DNA of 64,000 bases from Actinomadura sp. J1-007 (GTDB lineage: Bacteria; Actinomycetota; Actinomycetes; Streptosporangiales; Streptosporangiaceae): the NCBI RefSeq assembly GCF_009793335.1, contig NZ_WING01000002.1, positions 1,054,001 to 1,118,000 of the forward strand. Direction: 5' to 3'. Position numbers and translations under genes: made by a program. The stretch's first letter is position 1. Each line of letters opens with the position of its first letter. The notes below the pieces were generated by a model. That model made no database searches. It was not told the DNA's origin and saw only the letters and a program-made list of their open reading frames with translations. Shown one piece after another: positions 8,762 through 17,912 of the stretch.

Positions 8762-10198
8762 TCACCAGCTCGTGGCGAGCGGCATCCCCTCGGCGTAGCC
8801 GGACGTGCTCTGGACGCCGACCGTGGCGCGCTCGTGGAACTCCTCCAGCGTCCGCGCCCCCGCGTACGTGCAGGAGCTGCGCACCCCGGCCACGATCGCG
8901 TCGATCAGGTCCTCCACGCCGGGCCGGGACGGGTCGAGGAACATCCGCGACGTCGAGATGCCCTCCTCGAACAGCGCCTTGCGGGCGCGGTCGAACGCCG
9001 AGTCGTCCGACGTGCGGGACGCGACCGCCCGCGCCGACGCCATCCCGAAGCTCTCCTTGTAGAGCCGCCCGTCCGCGGCCCGCTGGAGGTCGCCCGGCGA
9101 CTCGTACGTCCCGGCGAACCAGGAGCCCACCATCACGTTGGACGCGCCCGCCGCGAGGGCGAGCGCCACGTCGCGGGGGTGGCGGACGCCGCCGTCCGCC
9201 CACACGGCGCGGCCGAGCCGCCGCGCCTCGGCGGCGCACTCCAGCACCGCGGAGAACTGCGGTCGCCCGACGCCGGTCATCATCCGCGTCGTGCACATCG
9301 CGCCCGGCCCGACACCGACCTTGACGATGTCGGCGCCCGCCTCGATGAGGTCGCGGGTGCCCTCGGCGGTCACCACGTTCCCGGCCACGATCGGGACGGA
9401 CGGGTCGAGCCCGCGCACCGCCTCCAGCGCGCCGATCATCTTCTCCTGGTGGCCGTGCGCGGTGTCCACCACGAGCAGGTCGGCCCCGGCCTCCAGCAGC
9501 GCCTTGGCCTTGCCCGGCACCTCGCCGTTCACCCCGACGGCCGCGGCGATCCGCAGCCGTCCCGCACCGTCCACCGCGGGCCGGTACAGCGTGGCGCGCA
9601 GCGCGGCGGTCTTGGTCAGGATGCCGGTGAGGCGCCCGCCGGCGTCCACCACCGGCGCGAGCCGGTGCCCGCGCTCGTGCAGCCGGTTGAACGCCTCGCG
9701 CGGGTCGAGGCCCGCCGGCAGCGTGACCAGCTCGCGGGACATGATCTCGCGGAGCTGCGCGAACCGGTCCACGCCCTGGCAGTCGGCCTCGGTCACCACG
9801 CCGACCGGGCGGTCGTCCTCGACGACGATCACCGCGCCGTGCGCGCGCTTCGGCAGCAGCGCGAGCGCCTCGGCGGCGGTGCCGTCCGGCGCCATCCGGA
9901 TCGGGGTGTCCACGACCAGGTCGCGCCGCTTCACCCAGCCGATCACGCCGGCGACCACGTCCACCGGGATGTCCTGCGGGATCACCGCGAGGCCGCCCCG
10001 CCGCGCCACGGTCTCGGCCATCCGGCGGCCGGACACGGCGGTCATGTTGGCCACGACCAGCGGGATCGTCGTGCCGCTCCCGTCGGAGGTGGACAGGTCG
10101 ACCTCGAGCCTGGATCCGACCGACGAACGGCCGGGGACCATGAAGACGTCGTTGTAGGTGAGGTCGTGAGCGGGACGCTCACCGTTCAGCAGGCGCAC
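8762..10198 (-). CDS. guaB1: GuaB1-type IMP dehydrogenase-related protein (probable GMP reductase)
   Basis: The GTG at 10198 gives a 478-residue product starting VRLLNGERPAHDLTYNDVF, the usual start of this family; upstream in-frame TTG/GTG codons add six residues. The protein is an IMPDH/GMPR TIM barrel with a CBS pair inserted at about residues 90-205. Catalytic Cys302 sits in GPGAMCTTR, and the phosphate-binding GGVRHPRDV follows. In mycobacteria the GuaB1 paralogue is a CBS-containing GMP reductase (established for the family) that recycles GMP to IMP. The same role is inferred here. The gene stands alone, and the Shine-Dalgarno is weak. Confidence 0.88.
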   Translation of the reverse strand: MRLLNGERPAHDLTYNDVFMVPGRSSVGSRLEVDLSTSDGSGTTIPLVVANMTAVSGRRMAETVARRGGLAVIPQDIPVDVVAGVIGWVKRRDLVVDTPIRMAPDGTAAEALALLPKRAHGAVIVVEDDRPVGVVTEADCQGVDRFAQLREIMSRELVTLPAGLDPREAFNRLHERGHRLAPVVDAGGRLTGILTKTAALRATLYRPAVDGAGRLRIAAAVGVNGEVPGKAKALLEAGADLLVVDTAHGHQEKMIGALEAVRGLDPSVPIVAGNVVTAEGTRDLIEAGADIVKVGVGPGAMCTTRMMTGVGRPQFSAVLECAAEARRLGRAVWADGGVRHPRDVALALAAGASNVMVGSWFAGTYESPGDLQRAADGRLYKESFGMASARAVASRTSDDSAFDRARKALFEEGISTSRMFLDPSRPGVEDLIDAIVAGVRSSCTYAGARTLEEFHERATVGVQSTSGYAEGMPLATSW

Positions 10199-10636
10199 GG
10201 CTGTTCTACACACCAATCAGGGCTGAAAGTGGCTGGGCCACCGTACATTGTGAGCCATACCCGCCCATGATGGAGCCAAGCTCGCATCCGTCCGCGCCCA
10301 CCGCGCCCGCGGCGGGCCCGATTTCCCCCTCCGCGCCGCCTGAGTCAAGTCCCCGGACGCCGTTCGCCGCGCGTTCCCGCGACGGGATCGGCGCGCGAAC
10401 GCGCGAGATCGCCGCGAACGGCCCTCCGGCGGTCCGGTGCGCCGCGGGGGCGGCGGGCGAGCGATACGGAACCCGTCCCCGGGGTGAGGACGCCGTGTCC
10501 CCGGAGAGGGAGTAAAGATCCCGTCGCGCTAGACGGACGTCTCGGAGGCGGCCATATAGCCGCTGACCGCCCGTAACGCAGGAGACGGGCCGTGCGCAGT
10601 CGATACCGGTGCAACGTGAGGTTTAGCTCTCTGTAA

Positions 10637-10656
10637 AGTTACCTCTTGACGTAACT
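10637..10656 (+). promoter_or_regulatory. Candidate operator/promoter: AGTTAC-8-GTAACT dyad overlapping a TTGAC element
   Basis: The arms AGTTAC (10637-10642) and GTAACT (10651-10656) are perfect inverted repeats separated by CTCTTGAC. The TTGAC in the spacer could be a -35 element, but no convincing -10 at the standard spacing is visible. The only downstream gene on this strand is the two-module Lrp regulator, so autoregulation is a reasonable guess. Confidence 0.35.
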
Positions 10657-10745
10657 GCGCCCCCGATGCACTTTTCTTACATGTGCCTCACGCGGACGGC
10701 AGATCCCCCGTAGCAGGCGTCACATCAGAACACCGGGAGAAGCGC

Positions 10746-11045
10746 ATGCAGGTCACGCACTTGGCCCCGGTGAGCCGTGCCCGTCCGCGCCGGGACCGGC
10801 CCCGCCGGCGCGGTGGTCGCCACCGTGACCGTCGCAGTGATCATCACCACGCCGCGCGCCGCCCGCCCATGGCCGGGCGGCCCGGAGCGCACCGGGTGGA
10901 CCACCCGCGATGCGCTCCCGCGACGGGTCGGCGGGCATCGGATTCGTCACCGCGCGGCCCGAACGCCGACGCTTCGACGGTCATCCGGCATTCCGAACAC
11001 GAGCAAGATCAATATTTGACGTCATACCGTCCCGAAATGGAATGA
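10746..11045 (+). CDS. Possible small ORF in the Lrp leader (doubtful)
   Basis: An ATG at 10746 follows GGGAG with a six-base spacer, and the frame stays open for 99 codons, ending 49 bases before the Lrp regulator start. The product (MQVTHLAPVSRARPRR...) is basic and low in hydrophobic residues, and third positions are not strongly G/C as in real genes nearby. A different frame carries a hydrophobic stretch (AVVATVTVAVIITT), so a base loss could hide a small membrane protein. Either reading could also be a non-coding leader. Confidence 0.2.
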   Translation: MQVTHLAPVSRARPRRDRPRRRGGRHRDRRSDHHHAARRPPMAGRPGAHRVDHPRCAPATGRRASDSSPRGPNADASTVIRHSEHEQDQYLTSYRPEME

Positions 11046-11094
11046 TCTTGCAGTTGCTGGCAAAAGGATTCATCACATATCGAGGAGGACAGCC

Positions 11095-12006
11095 GTGCTG
11101 GATGCGGTCGACGCCGTGCTCGTCCGCGAGCTCCAGCGGGATGGCAGGGCGACGTTCCAGGCGCTCGCCGACCGCGTCGGGCTTTCCCGCACGGCCGTGC
11201 GGGCACGCGTGCAGAACCTCCTCGAGACGGAGGTCGTCCGCGTCGTCGGCATCGTCCACGCCGCGGTCGTCGGGGCCGAGGCCATCGGCCACGTGTCCGT
11301 CACCGTGGAGGGCTCGGCCCGCAAGGTCGCCGCGGCCGTCGCCGAACGCCCCGCCGTCAGCTTCAGCGCGCTGACCGCCGGCCCGTACGACCTGGTCGTG
11401 CAGGTCCGCACCCGCGACGACGCCGCGCTGGCCGCCGAGGTGGACGAGATCAGGTCCGTCCCCGGCGTCCGCTCGGCCGAGGTCTTCCGGTCGGTGTCCA
11501 CCGTGCGCGACACCCACGCGGTGGTGCGCGAGCTCGGGGACGTCACCCTGGACGACATCGACTGGCGGCTGCTCCAGGAGCTGCAGCGCGACGGCCGCGC
11601 GCCCTACACCCGGCTCGCGCACATCATCGGGCTCTCCCAGGCCGCCACGCGGGCCCGGGTGGTGCGGCTGATGCGCACGGGCGTCATCCAGGTCACCGGC
11701 CTCGCCGACCCCCTCGCGCTCGGCGCCGCCGAGCTCGGCGGGTTCGGGCTCGTGGTCACCGGCGGGCTGCGGCGCGCCGCCGAGGCGGTCGCCGAGCAGG
11801 ACGGCATCCGCTACCTGGCGACCGGGTTCGGCAGGTACGACATCGTCGGGCAGGCCGAGGCGGCGTCCCGCGCCGAGATGGTGGCGGTGCTGGACGCCGT
11901 CCGGGCCGTGCCCGGCGTCACCGTCCGCGAGTCCTGGCACCACCTGGACGTCGTCAAGGAGTCGTACGCCGTCGAGCTGCCCGACAAGCCGCTCAACGGC
12001 GCCTGA
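11095..12006 (+). CDS. Two-module Lrp/AsnC family transcriptional regulator
   Basis: The GTG at 11095 has GGAGG six bases upstream. At 303 residues the protein is twice the normal Lrp length. It holds two complete copies of an AsnC-type helix-turn-helix (ELQRDGRATFQALADRVGLS near residue 11, and a near-identical LQRDGRAPYTRLAHIIGLS near 165), each followed by a RAM-like ligand-binding half. Double-length Lrp proteins occur in actinomycetes; the family binds amino acids or related metabolites and regulates neighbouring metabolic or transport genes. No obvious target sits beside it. It converges on the antiporter gene across a strong hairpin. Confidence 0.88.
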   Translation: MLDAVDAVLVRELQRDGRATFQALADRVGLSRTAVRARVQNLLETEVVRVVGIVHAAVVGAEAIGHVSVTVEGSARKVAAAVAERPAVSFSALTAGPYDLVVQVRTRDDAALAAEVDEIRSVPGVRSAEVFRSVSTVRDTHAVVRELGDVTLDDIDWRLLQELQRDGRAPYTRLAHIIGLSQAATRARVVRLMRTGVIQVTGLADPLALGAAELGGFGLVVTGGLRRAAEAVAEQDGIRYLATGFGRYDIVGQAEAASRAEMVAVLDAVRAVPGVTVRESWHHLDVVKESYAVELPDKPLNGA

Positions 12007-12008
12007 CG

Positions 12009-12072
12009 GCCCCCGGCGCCCGCCGCCCCGTACGCCCGCCCGGCGGGAGCGCGGCGGCCGGGCGCCGGGGGC
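12009..12072. terminator. Perfect 14-bp-stem hairpin between convergent genes
   Basis: GCCCCCGGCGCCCG (12009-12022) is exactly complementary to 12059-12072, leaving a 36-base loop that is itself GC-rich. It lies three bases after the Lrp stop and before the convergent antiporter stop at 12110. No T-run is present, as is common in actinomycete terminators, so a bidirectional terminator is inferred. Confidence 0.5.
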
Positions 12073-12109
12073 GCGCACGCCGGGCCGCCGGCGTGCGGGC
12101 CCGGCGGGG

Positions 12110-13708
12110 TCAGTCGCGGGCGAGCGCGGCCTCCTCCAGGTCCAGGTCGTGCAGGATGCGGTCGAGGACCGCGTCGTCCAGCCGCCGCTCGTCCCGCATC
12201 CGGACGAACACGCGGCGCTCGGCGGCCAGCATCTCGCGGCGCAGCCGCCGGTACGTGGCGCTCGGCACCTCCTCGCCCTCCGGGCCGGTGCCGCCGCCGA
12301 GCCGCTCCCACGCGCGGAGCTGGCGGTGCTCGGCGAGGTCGCGGAGCCGTTGGACGACGTCCGCGTCGAGGTCCTCCCCGGCGGTCAGCTCGTCCAGCCG
12401 CTCGATCGCGGCCCGCGCGGCGGCGTGCTGCGCCCCGGCCTCGGCGACGGTGTCGGTGTAGCGCTCGCGGTCGCCGGCGACGCCGAGCATCCGGATCAGG
12501 GCGGGGAACGTCAGTCCCTGCACCAGCAGCGTCCCGAGCACCGTGGTGAACGTGAAGAACACGATCAGGTCGCGTCCGGGGAACGGCTCCTTCGCCGACG
12601 TGGCGTACGGGATCGCGAACGCGGCGGCCAGGGACACCACCCCGCGCATCCCCGCCCACGAGATCACCACCCCGCCGCGCCAGTCGACGCCCGCCTCGCG
12701 CCGCCGCACCCGCGCCGACAGCCAGAGCGGCACGTACCAGGACGGGAACACCCACACGAACCGCGCCGCGACCGTCACCGCGAAGATCGCGACCGCCCAC
12801 CCGGCGAGCTGCTCCCAGCCGTGCCCGGACAGCCCGTCGATCACCGGCGGGAGCTGGAGCCCGATCAGCAGGAAGACCACCGACTCCAGCACGAACACCA
12901 TGATCTTCCAGAACGACTGCCCGATCAGCCGGGTCACCGCCGCCGACTCGGTGAACCGGTGCCCGAGGTACAGCCCGCTCACCACGACCGCGATCACGCC
13001 GGACGCGTGCACCGCCTCCGCGATCAGGTACGCGGCGAACGGGGCGACGACCGCGACGCCGTTCTCCACGAGCGGGTCGTTCAGCCGGGTCCGCAGCCAG
13101 TGCAGCGGCGGCCCGAGCAGCAGCCCGATCGCCGCGCCCGCGACCGCCGCGAACGCGAACCGCCCGACGCCGCCCGCGAGCGTGAAGCCGCCGCCCGCCG
13201 CCGCCGCGACCGCCACCCGGAACGCCGTCAGCGCCGTCGCGTCGTTGAACAGGCTCTCGCCGACGAGGATCGTCACCATCCGCCGCGGCAGCCCGAGCCG
13301 CTGCGCGACGCTCACCGCCGCGACCGCGTCCGGCGGCGCCACGATCGCGCCGAGCACGAACGCCGCGGCGAGCGGCAGCTCGGGGACCAGCAGGTGCGCC
13401 GCGTACCCGACGCCGAGCGTGGTGAACAGCACCAGGCCGACCGACAGCAGCCCGATCGGCCGCAGGTTCTCGCGCAGGTTGTAGTACGAGCTCTGCCACG
13501 CCGCCGAGAACAGCAGCGGCGGCAGGAAGACGTACAGGACGAACTCGGGGTCGAGCTCGAACTCCGGCACACCCGGCACGAAGGACACCAGCAGTCCGGC
13601 GATCACCAGGACCAGGGGCGCCGCCAGCCCGATCCGCCGGGCGAGCGCGGCCACCATCAGGGCGCTGACCGGCACCGCCAGCAGCCACAGCGCGTGCGTC
13701 GTCTCCAC
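12110..13708 (-). CDS. Na+/H+ antiporter, CPA1 family (NhaP-like)
   Basis: A 532-residue protein with about 12 hydrophobic segments over residues 1-410 and a hydrophilic C-terminal tail of about 120 residues. CPA1 signatures are visible: LPPLLFSAAW, GAIVAPPDAVAA, LVGESLFNDATALTAF (with the Asp that carries ions), and later WAGMRGVVSLAAAFAIP. Such antiporters exchange cytoplasmic Na+ or K+ for H+. It could be the last gene of a minus-strand series with LysR, MFS and UBP genes upstream, the gap to the LysR gene being under 90 bases. A second CPA1 antiporter lies at 19607. Confidence 0.88.
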   Translation of the reverse strand: METTHALWLLAVPVSALMVAALARRIGLAAPLVLVIAGLLVSFVPGVPEFELDPEFVLYVFLPPLLFSAAWQSSYYNLRENLRPIGLLSVGLVLFTTLGVGYAAHLLVPELPLAAAFVLGAIVAPPDAVAAVSVAQRLGLPRRMVTILVGESLFNDATALTAFRVAVAAAAGGGFTLAGGVGRFAFAAVAGAAIGLLLGPPLHWLRTRLNDPLVENGVAVVAPFAAYLIAEAVHASGVIAVVVSGLYLGHRFTESAAVTRLIGQSFWKIMVFVLESVVFLLIGLQLPPVIDGLSGHGWEQLAGWAVAIFAVTVAARFVWVFPSWYVPLWLSARVRRREAGVDWRGGVVISWAGMRGVVSLAAAFAIPYATSAKEPFPGRDLIVFFTFTTVLGTLLVQGLTFPALIRMLGVAGDRERYTDTVAEAGAQHAAARAAIERLDELTAGEDLDADVVQRLRDLAEHRQLRAWERLGGGTGPEGEEVPSATYRRLRREMLAAERRVFVRMRDERRLDDAVLDRILHDLDLEEAALARD

Positions 13709-13794
13709 CGCCAGATCATGCCACGATCACCCCCGGCGCCAGCGCACCAGCCGCCGCGTGCCGGGCGGCCCGGCCCGCGAGGTCAGGGGGGGGG

Positions 13795-14682
13795 TCAGTG
13801 GGGGTCGCGGCTGCGGGGGGTCTTCGCGGTCTCCTTGGCGAACGCCAGGAAGTCGCGGGCGACCGGGGGGAGCTGCCGGTGCGCGTGCACGAGGCCGATC
13901 AGCCGCGTGATCGGCGGCATGAACGAGCGGACCGCGACGCCCTCGGTGTCGTCGAGCTGGTTGCGGTACCACAGCAGCGAGCCCATCCCGGCCCGCACCC
14001 ATCCGATCCACGAGCCGCGCTCGTCCGACTCGACCGCCACGACCGGCGTCGCGCCGATCCGCTTCAGCATCGTGTCGATCTCGACGCGGCGGTCGCTGCC
14101 GCGCGCGGGCAGCACCAGCCGCATCCCGTCCAGCGCGGTCAGCGGCACCGGCTCGCGCACCTTCAGGCCGGGCGGCGAGATCAGCACGACCTCGCGCTGC
14201 TCGAACGGGTGCGCGGCGAGGTCGCCGGGCACCGGCAGGTCGGTCAGCGCGAGGTCGGCCGCGCCCGTGCGCAGCTTCACGGCGACGTCGTCGCGGCCTT
14301 CGCAGCGCACGACCCGGACCCGCACCGCCGACTGGTCGCGCGCGAACCGGGGGATCAGCCGCCCGGTCAGCTCCGGCTCCAGGGACGGCGTGGTCGCGAT
14401 GCGCAGCTCGGCGCCGCGGCCGTTGGCGCGCGCCACCGACAGCCCCTCGATCGCCTCCACGGCGTCCAGCGCGATCCGCGCCTGCCGGACCACCCGCTCG
14501 CCGACCGGGGTGAGCACCACGCCCCGTCCCGAACGAGCGAACAGCTCCACGCCGAGCTCCCGTTCGAGCTCCCGCACCGCCCGCGACAGGGCGGGCTGGG
14601 CGACATAGAGAGCCTGGGCCGCCGACGTCATCGTGCCGTGGTCGGCGGTCGCCACGACGTAACGCAGCTGCCGCAGATTCAT
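13795..14682 (-). CDS. LysR family transcriptional regulator
   Basis: A 295-residue protein beginning MNLRQLRYVVATADHG, with the LysR helix-turn-helix TSAAQALYVAQPALSRAVRELE and the PBP-like effector domain after residue 90. The ATG at 14682 gives the standard family start. It lies about 100 bases downstream of the MFS exporter on the same strand and upstream of the CPA1 antiporter, so either transporter may be its target; this is inferred from position only. Confidence 0.88.
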   Translation of the reverse strand: MNLRQLRYVVATADHGTMTSAAQALYVAQPALSRAVRELERELGVELFARSGRGVVLTPVGERVVRQARIALDAVEAIEGLSVARANGRGAELRIATTPSLEPELTGRLIPRFARDQSAVRVRVVRCEGRDDVAVKLRTGAADLALTDLPVPGDLAAHPFEQREVVLISPPGLKVREPVPLTALDGMRLVLPARGSDRRVEIDTMLKRIGATPVVAVESDERGSWIGWVRAGMGSLLWYRNQLDDTEGVAVRSFMPPITRLIGLVHAHRQLPPVARDFLAFAKETAKTPRSRDPH

Positions 14683-14780
14683 GCCCTGACCGTATGACAA
14701 CGAACCGATCCGGTCCTGGACATAGCCGGAATAGGACCGGAGATTTGGGGACGCGCCCTCCCCGGCCCGCCGCGGCGCGG

Positions 14781-16319
14781 TCAGGCGGGCCCGGCGCGGC
14801 CCTTCGGCGCGGGTTCGAGGGGCGGCGCGCCGACCGCGCAGTGCGACCGGCTCTCCGGCTCGCCCTGCCCCGGCGGGGCGCCGGCCAGCGCGTCGTCGTG
14901 GACGGTGAAAAAGCTCAGCACCGCGCCCGCCAGCAGCAGGACGGCGCACGACGCCATCGCCAGCCGGAACCCGTGCGAGAACGCCGCCGGGTCGTTGAAC
15001 GCGTCGCCCGTGAGCCCGACGGCCGGCGGGATCGCCGCGACCGCGAGCAGCCCCGCCGCGCGCGCCACCGCGTTGTTGACGCCGCTCGCGACGCCCGCGT
15101 GCCGGACGTCGGCGGTGGCGAGCACCGTCGCGGTCAGCGGCGCCACCACCGCCGCCAGGCCGAGCCCGAACACCAGCACCGACGGGAGCACCTCAAGGCC
15201 GTACGAGGCGCCCTTCCCGATCCGGCCGACCAGCAGCATCCCGGCCGCCGCGAGGACGAGCCCGGCGGTCATCGGGATCCGCGGGCCGATCTTCTGCGCG
15301 AGCGCGCCCGCCCGCGACGACAGCAGCAGCATCAGCGCCGTCACCGGCAGCAGCGCCGTCCCCGCCGCGATCGGCGAGAACCCCGACACGACCTGGAGGT
15401 TCACCACGAACAGGAAGAACATCACGCCCATCCCGCCGTACATGACGAACGTGACGACGTTGACGGCGGTGAACTGCCGCGACCCGAACACCTCCAGCGG
15501 CAGCATCGGCTGCGGCGCGTCCCGCCCGGCGCGCCCGCCGCGCAGCCGCCGCCCCCGGCCCCTGGCCCGTTCCAGCAGGACGAACGCCACGGCCGCGGCG
15601 ACCCCGGCCGCGCCCGCGCCGCCGACCAGGAGCGGGCTGACGCCGTGCGCGGGCGCCTCGGTCAGCGCGTACGTCGTCCCGGCGAGCGCCAGCGCCGCGA
15701 GCGCCGCGCCCGACACGTCGAAGCGGCCGCGCGCCCGCGGGTCCACGCTCTCGGGGACGTGCCGCACGGTCACCAGCACCACGATCACCACGAGCGGCAC
15801 GTTCAGCAGGAACACCCAGCGCCAGCCCGCCGCCTCCACCAGCCAGCCGCCCGCGAACGGCCCGATGGCGCCCGCCACGCCGCCGAGGCCGGACCACGCG
15901 CCGACCGCCCGCGGCCGGTCGTCGGAGGCGAACGACGCCTGGATGATCGCCAGCGAGCCCGGCGTCAGCAGCGCCCCGCCCATGCCCTGGAGCGCCCGCG
16001 ACACCACGAGCATCTCGACGTTCAGCGCGGCGCCGCACAGCACGGAGGCGACCGCGAACCACACCACGCCGACCAGGAACACCTTCCGGCGCCCGTACCG
16101 GTCGCCGAGCGACCCGCCGAGCAGGATGAACCCGGCGAGGGTCAGGGTGTAGGCGTTGACCGTCCACTGGAGGTCCGCCATGTCGGCGTGCAGGTCGCGG
16201 GCCAGCCTCGGCAGCGCGACGTTCACCACCGTCGAGTCCAGCATCGCCACGCTGGACCCGAGCACGGTCGCCAGCAGGATCCACCGGCCGGGACCGGTCC
16301 CGAGACGGACGTCCGGCAT
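14781..16319 (-). CDS. MFS exporter, DHA2 (EmrB/QacA) 14-TM type
   Basis: A 512-residue membrane protein starting MPDVRLGTGPGRWILLATVLG. Motif C/D1-like SSVAMLDSTVVNVALP is in TM1, motif A GGSLGDRYGRRKVF follows TM2, and motif B-like RALQGMGGALLTPGSLAII is in the expected place. The length and number of helices fit the 14-TM drug:H+ antiporter group that exports toxic compounds or metabolites. The start codon overlaps the stop of the UBP-finger gene (TGATG), so the two are probably co-translated. A LysR regulator follows. Confidence 0.88.
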   Translation of the reverse strand: MPDVRLGTGPGRWILLATVLGSSVAMLDSTVVNVALPRLARDLHADMADLQWTVNAYTLTLAGFILLGGSLGDRYGRRKVFLVGVVWFAVASVLCGAALNVEMLVVSRALQGMGGALLTPGSLAIIQASFASDDRPRAVGAWSGLGGVAGAIGPFAGGWLVEAAGWRWVFLLNVPLVVIVVLVTVRHVPESVDPRARGRFDVSGAALAALALAGTTYALTEAPAHGVSPLLVGGAGAAGVAAAVAFVLLERARGRGRRLRGGRAGRDAPQPMLPLEVFGSRQFTAVNVVTFVMYGGMGVMFFLFVVNLQVVSGFSPIAAGTALLPVTALMLLLSSRAGALAQKIGPRIPMTAGLVLAAAGMLLVGRIGKGASYGLEVLPSVLVFGLGLAAVVAPLTATVLATADVRHAGVASGVNNAVARAAGLLAVAAIPPAVGLTGDAFNDPAAFSHGFRLAMASCAVLLLAGAVLSFFTVHDDALAGAPPGQGEPESRSHCAVGAPPLEPAPKGRAGPA

Positions 16320-16582
16320 CAGACGATGAGTTCGTCGACGAAGCACCAGCGCCAGTCCTCGCCCGGCTCGAACGACCGGACGACCGGATGCCCCTCGGCC
16401 CGGAAGTGCTCGGACGCGTGCCGCATGGGCGAGGAGTCGCAGCAGCCGACGTGGCCGCAGCTCAGGCACAGCCGCAGGTGCACCCAGCGGGTGCCCTCCT
16501 TCAGGCACTCCTCGCAGCCCTGCGGGGTCCGCGGCTCCGGGGCGGCGTCCGGCAGCGACTTCACATGTTCACACGTAGCCAT
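16319..16582 (-). CDS. UBP-type zinc finger protein
   Basis: An 87-residue protein with the spaced Cys/His ligands of a ZnF-UBP domain: CEHV, CEECLKEG, RLCLSCGHVGCCDSSP, HASEHFRAEGHPVV and a C-terminal CFVDE. In eukaryotes this fold binds the ubiquitin C-terminal tail; stand-alone bacterial versions are common in actinomycetes and are of unknown role. It is the first gene of a coupled pair with the MFS exporter. Confidence 0.88.
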   Translation of the reverse strand: MATCEHVKSLPDAAPEPRTPQGCEECLKEGTRWVHLRLCLSCGHVGCCDSSPMRHASEHFRAEGHPVVRSFEPGEDWRWCFVDELIV

Positions 16583-16666
16583 GGATGCATCGTCGCACGC
16601 CGCCGGCCACCGGCCCGAGGCGGGCGGGGGAGACCACCCGGCACGCCCGCGCGGCCGGGCGGCGCG

Positions 16667-17713
16667 TCACCAGTGGTCGGGGCTGAACGGCTCGTCCTCG
16701 GGCCGGTCCGACCTCGACAGCAGCCTGAGGTCGGACTCGACCATCATCGTCACCAGCTCCTCGAAGGCGACCTTCGGCTCCCAGCCGAGCTGCTCGCGCG
16801 CCTTCTTCGGGTCGGCGCACAGCAGGTCCACCTCCGCCGGGCGCGTGTACTTGGCGTCCAGCACGACGTGGTCGCGCCAGTCCAGCCCGACGGTGCCGAA
16901 CGCGAACTCGACCAGGTCGCGGACCGACTGCGTCTGGCCCGTCCCGATCACGTAGTCCTCGGGGGCGTCCTGCGCCAGCATCATCCGCATCGCCCGCGCG
17001 TAGTCGCCCGCGTAGCCCCAGTCGCGGCGCGCCTCCATGTTGCCCAGGCGCAGCTCGGACGCCAGCCCGAGCTTGATCCGCGCCGCGCCGAGCGACACCT
17101 TGCGGGTCACGAACTCGGCCCCGCGCCGCGGCGACTCGTGGTTGAACAGGATGCCGCTGACCGCGAACATCCCGTACGACTCGCGGTAGTTCTGCGTGAT
17201 GTAGTGCCCGTAGCTCTTCGCCACCCCGTACGGGCTGCGCGGGTGGAACGGCGTCTTCTCGTTCTGCGGGGTCTCGCGCACCATCCCGAACATCTCCGAG
17301 GACGACGCCTGGTAGAAGCGGATCTGCGCGCGTCCGGGCGTGCGGGACGGGCTGATGCCCGACACCACCCGGATCGCCTCCAGCGTCCGCAGCACGCCCA
17401 TCCCGGTGACCTCGGCGGTCAGCTCCGCCTGCTGCCACGACATCGGCACGTAGGAGATGGCCCCGAGGTTGTAGACCTCGTCGGGCTGGACCCGTTCGAC
17501 CGCCGAGATCAGGCTGCCCTGGTCGAGCAGGTCGCCCGTGGTGATCCGGACGTCGCCGATGTGCTTGCGCAGCCGCGACACGTGCGGGTTGGCCTGACCG
17601 CGGACCAGGCCCCAGACCTCATACCCACGCTCCAGCAGATGCTCGGCGAGGTACGAGCCGTCCTGCCCGGTGATGCCGGTGATGAGTGCTCGCCTGGACA
17701 GCGGATCCTCCAT
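16667..17713 (-). CDS. gmd: GDP-mannose 4,6-dehydratase
   Basis: A 348-residue extended short-chain dehydrogenase. The NADP-binding GITGQDGSYLAEHLLERGY is at residues 12-30, the family-typical DLLDQGSL and YNLGAISYVPMSW follow, and the catalytic Ser-Tyr-Lys is in SSSEMFG and YGVAKSYGHY. NHESPRRGAEFVTRKV and GNMEARRDWGYAGDYARAM are characteristic of GMD rather than of other SDR sugar enzymes. It converts GDP-D-mannose to GDP-4-keto-6-deoxymannose, the precursor of fucose, rhamnose-type and related deoxysugars. No sugar reductase or transferase is adjacent, so the final sugar is unknown. Confidence 0.93.
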   Translation of the reverse strand: MEDPLSRRALITGITGQDGSYLAEHLLERGYEVWGLVRGQANPHVSRLRKHIGDVRITTGDLLDQGSLISAVERVQPDEVYNLGAISYVPMSWQQAELTAEVTGMGVLRTLEAIRVVSGISPSRTPGRAQIRFYQASSSEMFGMVRETPQNEKTPFHPRSPYGVAKSYGHYITQNYRESYGMFAVSGILFNHESPRRGAEFVTRKVSLGAARIKLGLASELRLGNMEARRDWGYAGDYARAMRMMLAQDAPEDYVIGTGQTQSVRDLVEFAFGTVGLDWRDHVVLDAKYTRPAEVDLLCADPKKAREQLGWEPKVAFEELVTMMVESDLRLLSRSDRPEDEPFSPDHW

Positions 17714-17912
17714 GGCTGGTTGGGTGGGACGACGGGGCCCACTACGGGTTGCTCCGCAATGAGTGTGAAAGACGAGGTTAGCGACCCGGGGCGGTCACCG
17801 ACACGGGAGGGCTCCGTTTGAACCGAATTTGCTTCGACTTCGCCCGATCCGGGCCGCGGCCCCCCGCATGTCCTGGCGTACGGCCTCCCCGATGTGCGAC
17901 CGTGTGGTCACT

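Larger units (their letters stand above)
10199..11094. other. About 900-base region upstream of the Lrp-type regulator
   Basis: No well-supported gene. The middle (10600-10700) is clearly AT-richer than its surroundings and contains a dyad with a TTGAC element. A possible 99-codon reading frame with a good ribosome binding site starts at 10746, but its composition (Arg/His-rich, low third-position bias) is not gene-like. The last 60 bases are again AT-rich and lead into the strong GGAGG of the regulator at 11095. A long regulated leader is plausible. Confidence 0.5.
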
